A DNA stretch of 64,000 nt from Methanobacteriota archaeon (GTDB lineage Archaea; Thermoplasmatota; Poseidoniia; Poseidoniales; Poseidoniaceae). The DNA is taken from NCBI GenBank assembly GCA_002720095.2, contig PBGP02000022.1, forward strand, positions 1 to 64,000, given 5' to 3'. Position numbers and translations under genes: made by a program. Position 1 is the first letter of the stretch; each line of letters begins with the position of its first letter. This document shows, piece after piece, positions 1-8,056 of this stretch. Below the pieces are notes generated by a model. It made no database searches. It was not told the origin of the DNA and saw only the letters and a program-made list of their open reading frames with translations.

Positions 1-1
1 A

Positions 2-1537
2 CGTCAGATTAAGAATATAAATGATTTAGAGGTAGAAATTTTATCTTCATATGTCCTCGAAGAAAAGGCATCAGGCATCATTAAAACACTTATGCTTGAT
101 ATTGGAGACATAGATTCACTAGGCACCCCAATGATTTTTTCAAATATTGGCAAGGGGGGATTATCAATTTTAGGTTTTATGTTTTATGAAAATAACTTAG
201 ATAATATAAATGAACCCTTGTTATTGCAAACAAAGTGGACTGGTGATTTAGTTGTTGAATATTTATTTAATTTAGTTAAAGAAAAATCAAAATATAGTTT
301 AAAGATATATTCATCGATTTTTGATAGAATCTGTAGTGGTGATGTTTCAATGCCTATTAATTTAATTACAATGGAGAACGGGATTCTTTCAAATCCAGTC
401 CCTATTAGTTTCTCCCCAAAAATAGCAGAGGAGTTAGGAATAAATACAAATACAGAAATAATAATGTTTAGAGATGAAAGTCAAATAAACATAATTATTA
501 ATGAAAATAGTGAGGAAAGATGGATTAGACTTCCTTTCAATAAATTAACTGATGCCAATGGAAAAATAAAATCTAAGAGGATCTTCACAGCAGTTGAAAG
601 AAATTTGGCAATTGCTAGAGATAAGAAATCAATTTCTATGTCTTCATTAACTACAGCAGTTAAAAAATGGGATGGTGAGTTAAATCGTGAGTTAACTAAT
701 GTTGGAATTTGTATAAAATTTAAGACCCATGGAGTAGAACTTGAACACGGGAATGAAATATCATTATTGGAGGAAGAAAATTTAATACTTGCAGGCATTA
801 TTCCGCAGTTGTTAAATTTACTGTTTGTAAAATATTGTAAATCACCGGAACTTTGGAATAAGTCTGAGTTACGAAAAGAAGAAGTTCAAAATAATAGAAA
901 AAATAGAATGAAAAAGATGTATAGCAGAGTTTTTCATTGGGGCACTGATAATATTCGCTATGTTAAACTTTCAAAAGGAAGTCCAATGGCTAAACATTGG
1001 GTTTCTCCACACGTTAGGTTGACACCTTTGAAGAAGAAAGAAACAATCGAAAAGTACAGGAAGAAAGGATGGGCAATATACAGAGAGGGTACAAAAATAA
1101 TAGGTTCTACGTATGTTATTGCACACATTAGAGGTAAAGCAAAAACATCTAACTGGGATGGGACTTATAATTTTGGTAAAAAAGGTTTGGGGCCTTATTC
1201 TCAAATGGCTATATCTTGGTTAAAACATATAGAAGATACCGAAGGAATTGTAATCCAGCATGCAGAATCAGGTGGAGAACTTAGATTGCCTCTTGGAGAT
1301 ACATGGATTAATCTTGATGGTTGGTGTGAAGAAACTAATACTGCATATGAATTTCATGGGGATGTTTGGCACGGCAACCCTAAACTTTTCAGTTCTGGAG
1401 AGTTTTGTCATCCTCATTCTGAAATGACTGCAGGAGAGTTATATGAAAAAACTCTTCAACGTGAAAAAGATATTGTGAATTTAGGTATTAATTTAGTGAC
1501 AATTTGGGAGTATGACTGGATAAAATCTCAAAATTAG
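2..1537 (+). CDS. Large uncharacterised protein with C-terminal PD-(D/E)XK/VSR-like endonuclease-type domain; 5' end truncated by the window edge
   Basis: Frame of ORF 92..1537 stays open upstream to base 2 (RQIKNINDLEVEILSSYVLEEKASGIIKTL-M...). C-terminus INLDGWCEETNTAYEFHGDVWHGNPKLF...GELYEKTLQREKDIVNLGINLVTIWEYDW resembles the nuclease-like tail seen in giant virus/virophage proteins. Confidence 0.7.
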   Translation, partial: RQIKNINDLEVEILSSYVLEEKASGIIKTLMLDIGDIDSLGTPMIFSNIGKGGLSILGFMFYENNLDNINEPLLLQTKWTGDLVVEYLFNLVKEKSKYSLKIYSSIFDRICSGDVSMPINLITMENGILSNPVPISFSPKIAEELGINTNTEIIMFRDESQINIIINENSEERWIRLPFNKLTDANGKIKSKRIFTAVERNLAIARDKKSISMSSLTTAVKKWDGELNRELTNVGICIKFKTHGVELEHGNEISLLEEENLILAGIIPQLLNLLFVKYCKSPELWNKSELRKEEVQNNRKNRMKKMYSRVFHWGTDNIRYVKLSKGSPMAKHWVSPHVRLTPLKKKETIEKYRKKGWAIYREGTKIIGSTYVIAHIRGKAKTSNWDGTYNFGKKGLGPYSQMAISWLKHIEDTEGIVIQHAESGGELRLPLGDTWINLDGWCEETNTAYEFHGDVWHGNPKLFSSGEFCHPHSEMTAGELYEKTLQREKDIVNLGINLVTIWEYDWIKSQN

Positions 1538-1681
1538 AGGGGCGTCTAGACCCCGGCACGAGCACTTTTCTAAAATCGCAGTACATAGGTTAACCGTAAA
1601 TTTTGGTTTGGATTATTGGATGATTATACCTGTGTGAGTAGCATTCTATAGAAATTAATTTAATTATTAACTAAATAATTA

Positions 1682-2569
1682 TTAGATATTCTCACTCAAC
1701 CATTCGTTCCATAAAGGCCAGATGTATTCCCAATCTTGGTCAGAAGTAGGTCCGTTAATTGAATTGACGAACTTAACTCCAAGCACAGGGATTAATCTAC
1801 CACCCAGACTAATTCTTCCGACAGATATCTCAGTTCTCTTTGTTGGACCAATATTCTTACGTTCGAATTTCTGTCTTGAGAATAAAGACTCGATCATTCT
1901 TGTCGGTGCATTCCCATTGAGAAAAATCCATTTTGGCATCGTACTGCTCAATAAATTCGAAATAAAATCCTTGTAATGGATTAGCGCAGGGTGATTTTCG
2001 TATGCATTCTTGAGTAATTTCTCGTTGAAGTTCGCCTTAGCCGAATAGTATGGGATTATATCCAGCTTCAATACATGTTTGTGGAATGTCGTCCTTGCTC
2101 CTGAAAATTTTCCAGACTCCAACCAAGTTTCTCTAAATTTTTCCTGTCCAAGAATATTACCAAGCCTAGTAAAGTATCGTCCATAGTATGCATCACTAAC
2201 AAAGTAATTCTTTATTTTGTCAAGCCATGGTTCTAAATGTTTCACCTCATTTTTTCTTTTCCATCTTTCTAAACAATCATTGGGTAGTTCAATTTCAGTT
2301 TCGTAGAATCCTTTCATGTTTGGTCTGTAGGCTGGATTGATCCCAAACATTGCTATGCAGTTGCCTGGTGACAATAATTCAGGGTTTCCAACGAATGGAT
2401 TTGGTGGAACTTCGTTTGCTAATTTAGCATTACCTTTTAGATTGAGTAACTCGTTTAGCTCATCGACATCATTGGTATAATTACGTTTCAAAAATTCGTA
2501 CAATTGATTATACATATATATTACAACTACAAAAAACAATGTACATATAATTTTTGTATTTTTATTCAA
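1682..2569 (-). CDS. Hypothetical protein, possible uracil-DNA-glycosylase-like fold
   Basis: 295-aa ORF. 'CIAMFGINPAYRP' and 'KWIFLNGNAPTRMI' are weakly UDG-superfamily-like. The start may be the internal ATG at 2515. Confidence 0.6.
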   Translation of the reverse strand: MNKNTKIICTLFFVVVIYMYNQLYEFLKRNYTNDVDELNELLNLKGNAKLANEVPPNPFVGNPELLSPGNCIAMFGINPAYRPNMKGFYETEIELPNDCLERWKRKNEVKHLEPWLDKIKNYFVSDAYYGRYFTRLGNILGQEKFRETWLESGKFSGARTTFHKHVLKLDIIPYYSAKANFNEKLLKNAYENHPALIHYKDFISNLLSSTMPKWIFLNGNAPTRMIESLFSRQKFERKNIGPTKRTEISVGRISLGGRLIPVLGVKFVNSINGPTSDQDWEYIWPLWNEWLSENI

Positions 2570-2718
2570 AATATACTACCGTGGTATTTGCAGATAGTAC
2601 CCTGTACGAGCACTTTTTCAAAAATTCAAATTTCCAGTTGTATGAGTTTGTATATATAATTATAAATTATGTTGTTTTCCCTACAATCATATAAATATCA
2701 CTAAAACATCATTAAGGT

Positions 2719-3186
2719 ATGGGAGTATATGAAAGTATAAACTCAAGGTTAGAAAAAATTGACATAATTATTACATCATTTATGAACAAATGGGGTGTGA
2801 CTTTGTTACGGTATTCGCTAGGAATCATATATGTCTGGTTTGGTGCATTAAAGCCACTCGGTCTAAGTCCTGCACAGGAACTTGTAGAAAATACAGTATA
2901 TTGGTTTGAAGATCCAAAAACGTTCGTTCCGATTTTAGGAGTTTGGGAGATTGTTATCGGCATTACAATATGTATCAAACCTTTAATCAGAGTAGCCTTG
3001 TTTTTGCTGCTAATTCAGATGCCTGGAACATTTTTACCGCTGATTTTATTTCCTGAAGTATGTTTCACTAATTTCCCGTTTGGTTTGACGCTTGAAGGTC
3101 AATATATTGTAAAAAATCTTATAATAATCTCTGCTGCTATTGTCGTTGGTTCGACTGTTAGAAAAGATATCTCATTTAGCAATTAA
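2719..3186 (+). CDS. DoxX-like small integral membrane protein
   Basis: 155 aa, four hydrophobic segments; LRYSLGIIYVWFGALKPLGLSPAQELV and VWEIVIGI resemble DoxX-like proteins. Confidence 0.65.
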   Translation: MGVYESINSRLEKIDIIITSFMNKWGVTLLRYSLGIIYVWFGALKPLGLSPAQELVENTVYWFEDPKTFVPILGVWEIVIGITICIKPLIRVALFLLLIQMPGTFLPLILFPEVCFTNFPFGLTLEGQYIVKNLIIISAAIVVGSTVRKDISFSN

Positions 3187-3313
3187 GACAATAATGTGCA
3201 ATGTAATTTTTTACTAAATTAGAGTATTTTTGTTTAAACAATTATTCATTAACGCTCGAATGTAATACCACAAATAAACGTCGATTAAAATAGTAATACT
3301 AATTGTTACTAAC

Positions 3314-3943
3314 ATGAGGAATATTAGGAAAGACTATCAAAAAGGAAAACCAATAGTGATAACAGACAAAACTAAACCTCTTGATCTTCTAGAAATTTGG
3401 ATTAATGATGCATTAGAAAATGGAGTGACAGAGCCTAATGCTATGAATATAGCCACTGTTGATTCTAACGGGCATCCTCGAAATAGGATGGTCTTAATTA
3501 AGCATTTAGTGAACGACGAAATAGGTTTCTTTACAAATTTAAACAGTGATAAATCTATTGAAATCCAAGGTCATTCCAGAATTTCATGTACAATTTGGTG
3601 GCCAGAAATGGAAAGACAAGTTAGAGTTGAGGGAGTTACTCAAAAAATGAAAAAAGATCTTGTTGAAGATTATTTTTTCTCGAGACCAAGAAAAAGTAGG
3701 ATTGCCGCATGGGCTTCGGATCAGAGTAAGAAGCTAGAATCCAGAAAAAAATTAGAAGATAGATTTGATTACTACAATTCAAAATTTGAGGGCGGTGATG
3801 TTCCACTACCTCCGTTTTGGGGTGGTTATATTATCACTCCTGAAAGAGTAGAATATTGGGAAGGAAGACCGAGTCGTCTTCACGAAAGGGTAGTTATCAA
3901 AAAATCAGAAAATAGTTGGAAGACAGAAAGATTATACCCATAA
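3314..3943 (+). CDS. pdxH: Pyridoxamine 5'-phosphate oxidase
   Basis: 209 aa; NAMNIATVDSNGHPRNRMVLIKHL, GFFTNLNSDKSIEI, C-terminal PPFWGGYIITPERVEYWEGRPSRLHER...W..ERLYP is PdxH-like. Confidence 0.93.
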   Translation: MRNIRKDYQKGKPIVITDKTKPLDLLEIWINDALENGVTEPNAMNIATVDSNGHPRNRMVLIKHLVNDEIGFFTNLNSDKSIEIQGHSRISCTIWWPEMERQVRVEGVTQKMKKDLVEDYFFSRPRKSRIAAWASDQSKKLESRKKLEDRFDYYNSKFEGGDVPLPPFWGGYIITPERVEYWEGRPSRLHERVVIKKSENSWKTERLYP

Positions 3944-4113
3944 ACATACATTGACTATATGGATTTCTTAGGTCATGCGGATTGAATCATTGTGAATTTC
4001 AACTATCTGTAATCTGTTGTTACCAATTGTGTACACAATTAGAAATAATAACACTCAAAAAATTATTTGTAAGGTATACTAGTAATTGTTTCCGACAAAC
4101 CTCGTGAATATGT

Positions 4114-4278
4114 TTAAAACACACCCGCACTACGCAATGAAAAAAACGCTATAACACTACAAATAACGTAAATGACGATCCCCATGGGACTTCTTTTGAA
4201 TTTTGAAGACGGTTTAAATCCAAGAATTGGTTCAACTTTTTCTGCAAGATCTTCTTCTATCTTTCCAATTGGCTTCAT
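4114..4278 (-). CDS. Small membrane protein (54 aa) absent from supplied ORF track
   Basis: Manual translation MKPIGKIEEDLAEKVEPILGFKPSSKFKRSPMGIVIYVICSVIAFFSLRSAGVF*; preceded on the minus strand by gaggtgg (Shine-Dalgarno-like) about 8 nt before ATG; C-terminal hydrophobic helix. Confidence 0.6.
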   Translation of the reverse strand: MKPIGKIEEDLAEKVEPILGFKPSSKFKRSPMGIVIYVICSVIAFFSLRSAGVF

Positions 4279-4715
4279 GATTTAATCCACCTCTGTTATA
4301 GTTTTGAATATTTGGTGGGGGTATTAAAAAATCTACAAGTAATTCATAAAAATGAGAGAGGAGCTTAAATTAAAATTATCCAAGTAAAGTGTTTATTTTC
4401 GTTTTTCCTCCCATATTAAATCCGATAGCAAAATCAAGCATTAGGATAAATCTAAAGATTAACCCAGAGAACAATTAATCATGAAAATATTCAAGGAAAC
4501 AATGAGTCTGTATGTTTCAATACCCTAAGGCAATGCAATCATTATTGAATTATCATGGAATATGCAATAATTGCAGATGTAAGCATCATCTCCTCAGTTG
4601 AATTTGTCAGGATTATGTCACAAACTTGTCTACAAGATGTAATTAATTTCAAAAGTGGGCGTACTAAGTAGGAGAATACTATAATGAGAATCTTCAGGAT
4701 GTATTGAGGGTATAA

Positions 4716-5471
4716 GTGTCAGTCAGTAAATATGGGGGCCGCAGAGTCCTTGACTTGTCAGATTGGGGGCGACCGATAGCCAGAGTTATTGCTCGGTATC
4801 TCAAAGAAAAACCAGTATCAGTAATCCAGGTTACTAACCTTCATCTGTTACTCACGATATATTGTTCATGGTTGATCCTACAAGGTTCGACAAAGATTGC
4901 ATGTACTTTACTGGTGGTTAAGGGGGTTATTGATGCTGTTGACGGAGAATTAGCGAGAATTCGTGAACGTCCTTCGCACACAGGTAGGTTCTGGGATACC
5001 ATAGCGGATTCTATTGGGATGATTGCAGTCATGAGCGCATTCGGGCAGCTTTATAGTTGGGGACCAGTACTTACATTTGCATTAATTATGGCGATACTTT
5101 TCCAATATTCTTTGTTCAATCATTATTCAATATTAATGAGGTCTTTGACCTCTGGCGATAGTACAAGTCGCATGGATGAACGCTCTAAGCCAACGGCTTA
5201 TGCTTGGGAGCGACAATCCATGGTCAATATTTTCCACTCATTCTATCTAGTATTTTTCAGTTGGCAAGATCGTATTATTGCCGCTTTATCAGGAAAAGGT
5301 TCAAACAATTTAACATTTGAATTAACAATTTCATCAATCCTTGGCTTTGGACTGCAATCATTAATTATTTTAGGGTTGGCGATTTTCGAAAGTCTTGCTT
5401 ATCTACCAGAATTGATTTTAGGTGTAAATATGGCATTATTAGCGATAGTATTGTTGCGCAGCCACATTTGA
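4716..5471 (+). CDS. CDP-alcohol phosphatidyltransferase family protein
   Basis: Signature VDAVDGELARIRERPSHTGRFWDTIADSIG fits D-G-x2-A-R-x8-G-x3-D-x3-D; multiple TM segments. Confidence 0.88.
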   Translation: MSVSKYGGRRVLDLSDWGRPIARVIARYLKEKPVSVIQVTNLHLLLTIYCSWLILQGSTKIACTLLVVKGVIDAVDGELARIRERPSHTGRFWDTIADSIGMIAVMSAFGQLYSWGPVLTFALIMAILFQYSLFNHYSILMRSLTSGDSTSRMDERSKPTAYAWERQSMVNIFHSFYLVFFSWQDRIIAALSGKGSNNLTFELTISSILGFGLQSLIILGLAIFESLAYLPELILGVNMALLAIVLLRSHI

Positions 5472-5699
5472 AAAAATAATGAAAAATATTGTTTTATAAT
5501 ATTGAGAATTAAATAAATGTATTTATTAAATATTAAATAGCATATTATGAAAAATTTGAAAGAATTCAAAAAATAAATTGAAAAAACGAAAAACTGTTTT
5601 GGATTAGTAAAGAGGAGGAGGAGTTTCTGAAACGCCTCTGAAATTATAAAGTACATTCATCGTCTTTTTTAATGCAATTAGATCCATAAAATAGTATTT

Positions 5700-6110
5700 C
5701 TAATTACTAGTAATAGCGCTTGCCTCAATCTCAACCAGAAAACTGTCATCTATAAGGGCGCTAACCTCTAAACCTGTAGAGACAGGTCTTATTTCGCCAA
5801 AGAATTTCTCATGCACCTTTGCAACCTCAATCATGAATTCCCTATCGGTAACAAAAATACGAGTACGCACAACATCCGACATCATGCCACCCGCCTGTTC
5901 TATAACTTCCTGGATTTTTTCAAGGACGTATTGAGTTTGGGCGCTTACATCTCCTTCGCCAACTAAATTTCCTTTGTTATCCACAGCAACAGTTCCAGCG
6001 ACCTCTATAAATTGGCCGACTCTGACTGCACGGGAATATCCAGCAATAGGCTCCCAAGGGGCCCCTGATGAAATATTAATTCTATTACTCATAACTTTAC
6101 TAGTGCTCAT
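5700..6110 (-). CDS. RidA/YjgF/YER057c family protein
   Basis: GAPWEPIAGYSRAVRVGQFIEVAGTVAVD...QTQYVLEKIQEVIEQAGG...RIFVTD...VSTGLEVSALIDDSFLVEIEASAI. Track ORF begins at 6170; internal ATGs at 6110 or 6092 fit the family length better. Confidence 0.88.
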   Translation of the reverse strand: MSTSKVMSNRINISSGAPWEPIAGYSRAVRVGQFIEVAGTVAVDNKGNLVGEGDVSAQTQYVLEKIQEVIEQAGGMMSDVVRTRIFVTDREFMIEVAKVHEKFFGEIRPVSTGLEVSALIDDSFLVEIEASAITSN

Positions 6111-6288
6111 GTTGTATATCATACCATCGGATAAGTTGCAAGAGATTTCTAAAACCACTTTGTATTTCATTTTTGATACAAAGAGATTAACTGGGCCAGT
6201 TAAGACAAGTATGAAGAATCTTTACACTGGAAATATTAATTTCGGAGGTAAATCATCATTGAATAACAAAACAAGTATGTAAATTATC

Positions 6289-8052
6289 TTATTCGAGTAA
6301 TCTTCCATCTACAGATAGGTCTTGATATGCATTAACAGGCCCTTCTAGCTCATCTGGGAGTGGCGTTACATTATTACGCGTCACTACTTGCTTACTTTCT
6401 ACTAATTCGACAATGTAGTTCACATTTTCTGTTGTGTCGATTTCTGTAAAATCACTTCTTTGATGTGCCCCCCTACTTTCTTTACGCTCAATCGCACATC
6501 TAATTGTTGCCTCAGCACTATCAATTGAGCCTAGTAAATCTAATGCTAGGGCAAGATCAGAGAAACCTTCAGCACTTGGTCTAACATCTACATCCTTAGA
6601 TGCCTCTTTAACCTTCATCAATTCTTCAAGTCCTTTTTGCAGACCCTCTCCAGAGCGTAAAACACCGCAGTAATTCCACATAATATCTCTAACAGCCCTT
6701 TGTAATGGGCGTGCTAATTGTTCTCCATTCGTTGTTAATTTGTCTAGCTCCTCAATAGCTTCTTGGATAATACTTCTATTTCTTGTCTGAAGATCTAATG
6801 TTTCAGAAAATTTTGCAGCTTCGTCACCTGCGATTTTTCCAAATACTAGAATTTCAGCTAGAGAATTACCTCCGAGTCGATTCGCCCCATGAACTCCAGA
6901 TGTACATTCTCCAGCAGCATACAATCCTATTACGCCAGTAGAATGAGTCTCAGGATCTACCACAACTCCCCCCATACTATAATGTGCAGTTGGAGCCACC
7001 TCCATTGGGTGTTTAGATATGTCAAGCATTTGTGATTCCATGAATTGTCTGTACATTCTGGGAAGTTTTTCAAGAATAATGCCTTTATCAACATGGCTTA
7101 TGTCTAGATATACGCCGTTGTTCTCGGTTCCACGTCCTTCTGAAATTTCTGTATAATTTGCCAAAGCAACACGATCTCTTGTTGATAGTTCCATTCTTAC
7201 AGAATCATAATGTTTCATGTAACGCTCTCCTTGAGAATTAGTCAATCTACCTCCTTCACCTCTGACAGCTTCAGTCACAAGAGTGCCTGCGAGTGACTCA
7301 GGGTGGACCATTCCAGTAGGGTGAAATTGAACCATCTCCATATCAGATAGTTTGCAACCTGATTTAAGTGCTAATCTCATTGCATCACCTGTATTTTCAT
7401 CCCTCCGAGATGAACTTCTTCTCCAAATCCTAGTGTGTCCTCCTGCAGCCAGTACTACAGAATCTGAAAGAAACACAGTTCTTTCTCCAGAATTAATGTC
7501 AAATGCCATGGCTCCAAAACATTGTTTCTGGCCATTTTGTGTATTTACTAACAATCTAGACACATAAGTCATATCAATTATTGGGATTTGCAACTGCTCT
7601 ACTTTTTCTACAAGTGTACTGAGAATTGCTCTTCCAGTGTAATCTCCAGCATAGCAAGTCCTTCTGTAAGTATGGGCGCCAAAATATCGTTGGTCTAATT
7701 CACCATCTTCTGTTCTAGCAAATGGAGTGCCCCAGTCAACTAACTCTCTCACTCTGTTGGGGGCATCCTTAACTAAAATTTCAACAGTCTTAGGATCTCC
7801 GATGTGATAACCTTCTTGATAAGTGTCAACAAAATGTTGAATCCAGTCATCTTCAGGGTCTACAGTCCCAAGAGCTGCATTGATTCCACCAGCAGCTAAG
7901 GTGGTATGAGCGTCGTTTTTAATTCGCTTTCCAATCACCATCACCTCACATCCGCTTTCATGTGCTGCGATAGCAGCTCGAAGTCCAGCACCACCTGAAC
8001 CAATTATCAGTACATTGCAAATTTTTGTTCTATATTCTTTCATTATAATCAC
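6289..8052 (-). CDS. Succinate dehydrogenase/fumarate reductase-type flavoprotein subunit
   Basis: 587 aa; GSGGAGLRAAIAA FAD motif, covalent-FAD region AHTTLAAGGINAALG, QFHPTGMVHPESLAGTLVTEAVRGEGGRL, STRDRVALA, TAHYSMGGV, GLYAAGECTSGVHGANRLGGNSLAE. Confidence 0.9.
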   Translation of the reverse strand: MIIMKEYRTKICNVLIIGSGGAGLRAAIAAHESGCEVMVIGKRIKNDAHTTLAAGGINAALGTVDPEDDWIQHFVDTYQEGYHIGDPKTVEILVKDAPNRVRELVDWGTPFARTEDGELDQRYFGAHTYRRTCYAGDYTGRAILSTLVEKVEQLQIPIIDMTYVSRLLVNTQNGQKQCFGAMAFDINSGERTVFLSDSVVLAAGGHTRIWRRSSSRRDENTGDAMRLALKSGCKLSDMEMVQFHPTGMVHPESLAGTLVTEAVRGEGGRLTNSQGERYMKHYDSVRMELSTRDRVALANYTEISEGRGTENNGVYLDISHVDKGIILEKLPRMYRQFMESQMLDISKHPMEVAPTAHYSMGGVVVDPETHSTGVIGLYAAGECTSGVHGANRLGGNSLAEILVFGKIAGDEAAKFSETLDLQTRNRSIIQEAIEELDKLTTNGEQLARPLQRAVRDIMWNYCGVLRSGEGLQKGLEELMKVKEASKDVDVRPSAEGFSDLALALDLLGSIDSAEATIRCAIERKESRGAHQRSDFTEIDTTENVNYIVELVESKQVVTRNNVTPLPDELEGPVNAYQDLSVDGRLLE

Positions 8053-8056
8053 ATTT

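Noticed and set aside
481-1204. Minus-strand ORFs 481..798 and 971..1204
   Set aside because: Antisense to the long left-edge gene, whose C-terminus has recognisable motifs.
4555-4671. 38-aa ORF MEYAIIADVSIISSVEFVRIMSQTCLQDVINFKSGRTK and overlapping 29-aa Cys-rich frame
   Set aside because: Too short, no clear Shine-Dalgarno and overlapping frames; mentioned only as part of the long intergenic region.
6289-8052. L-aspartate oxidase (NadB) as alternative call for the flavoprotein
   Set aside because: The AHTTLAAGG segment retains the His used for covalent FAD in Sdh/Frd, and the HYSMGG motif is more Sdh/Frd-like; biochemical proof is lacking.
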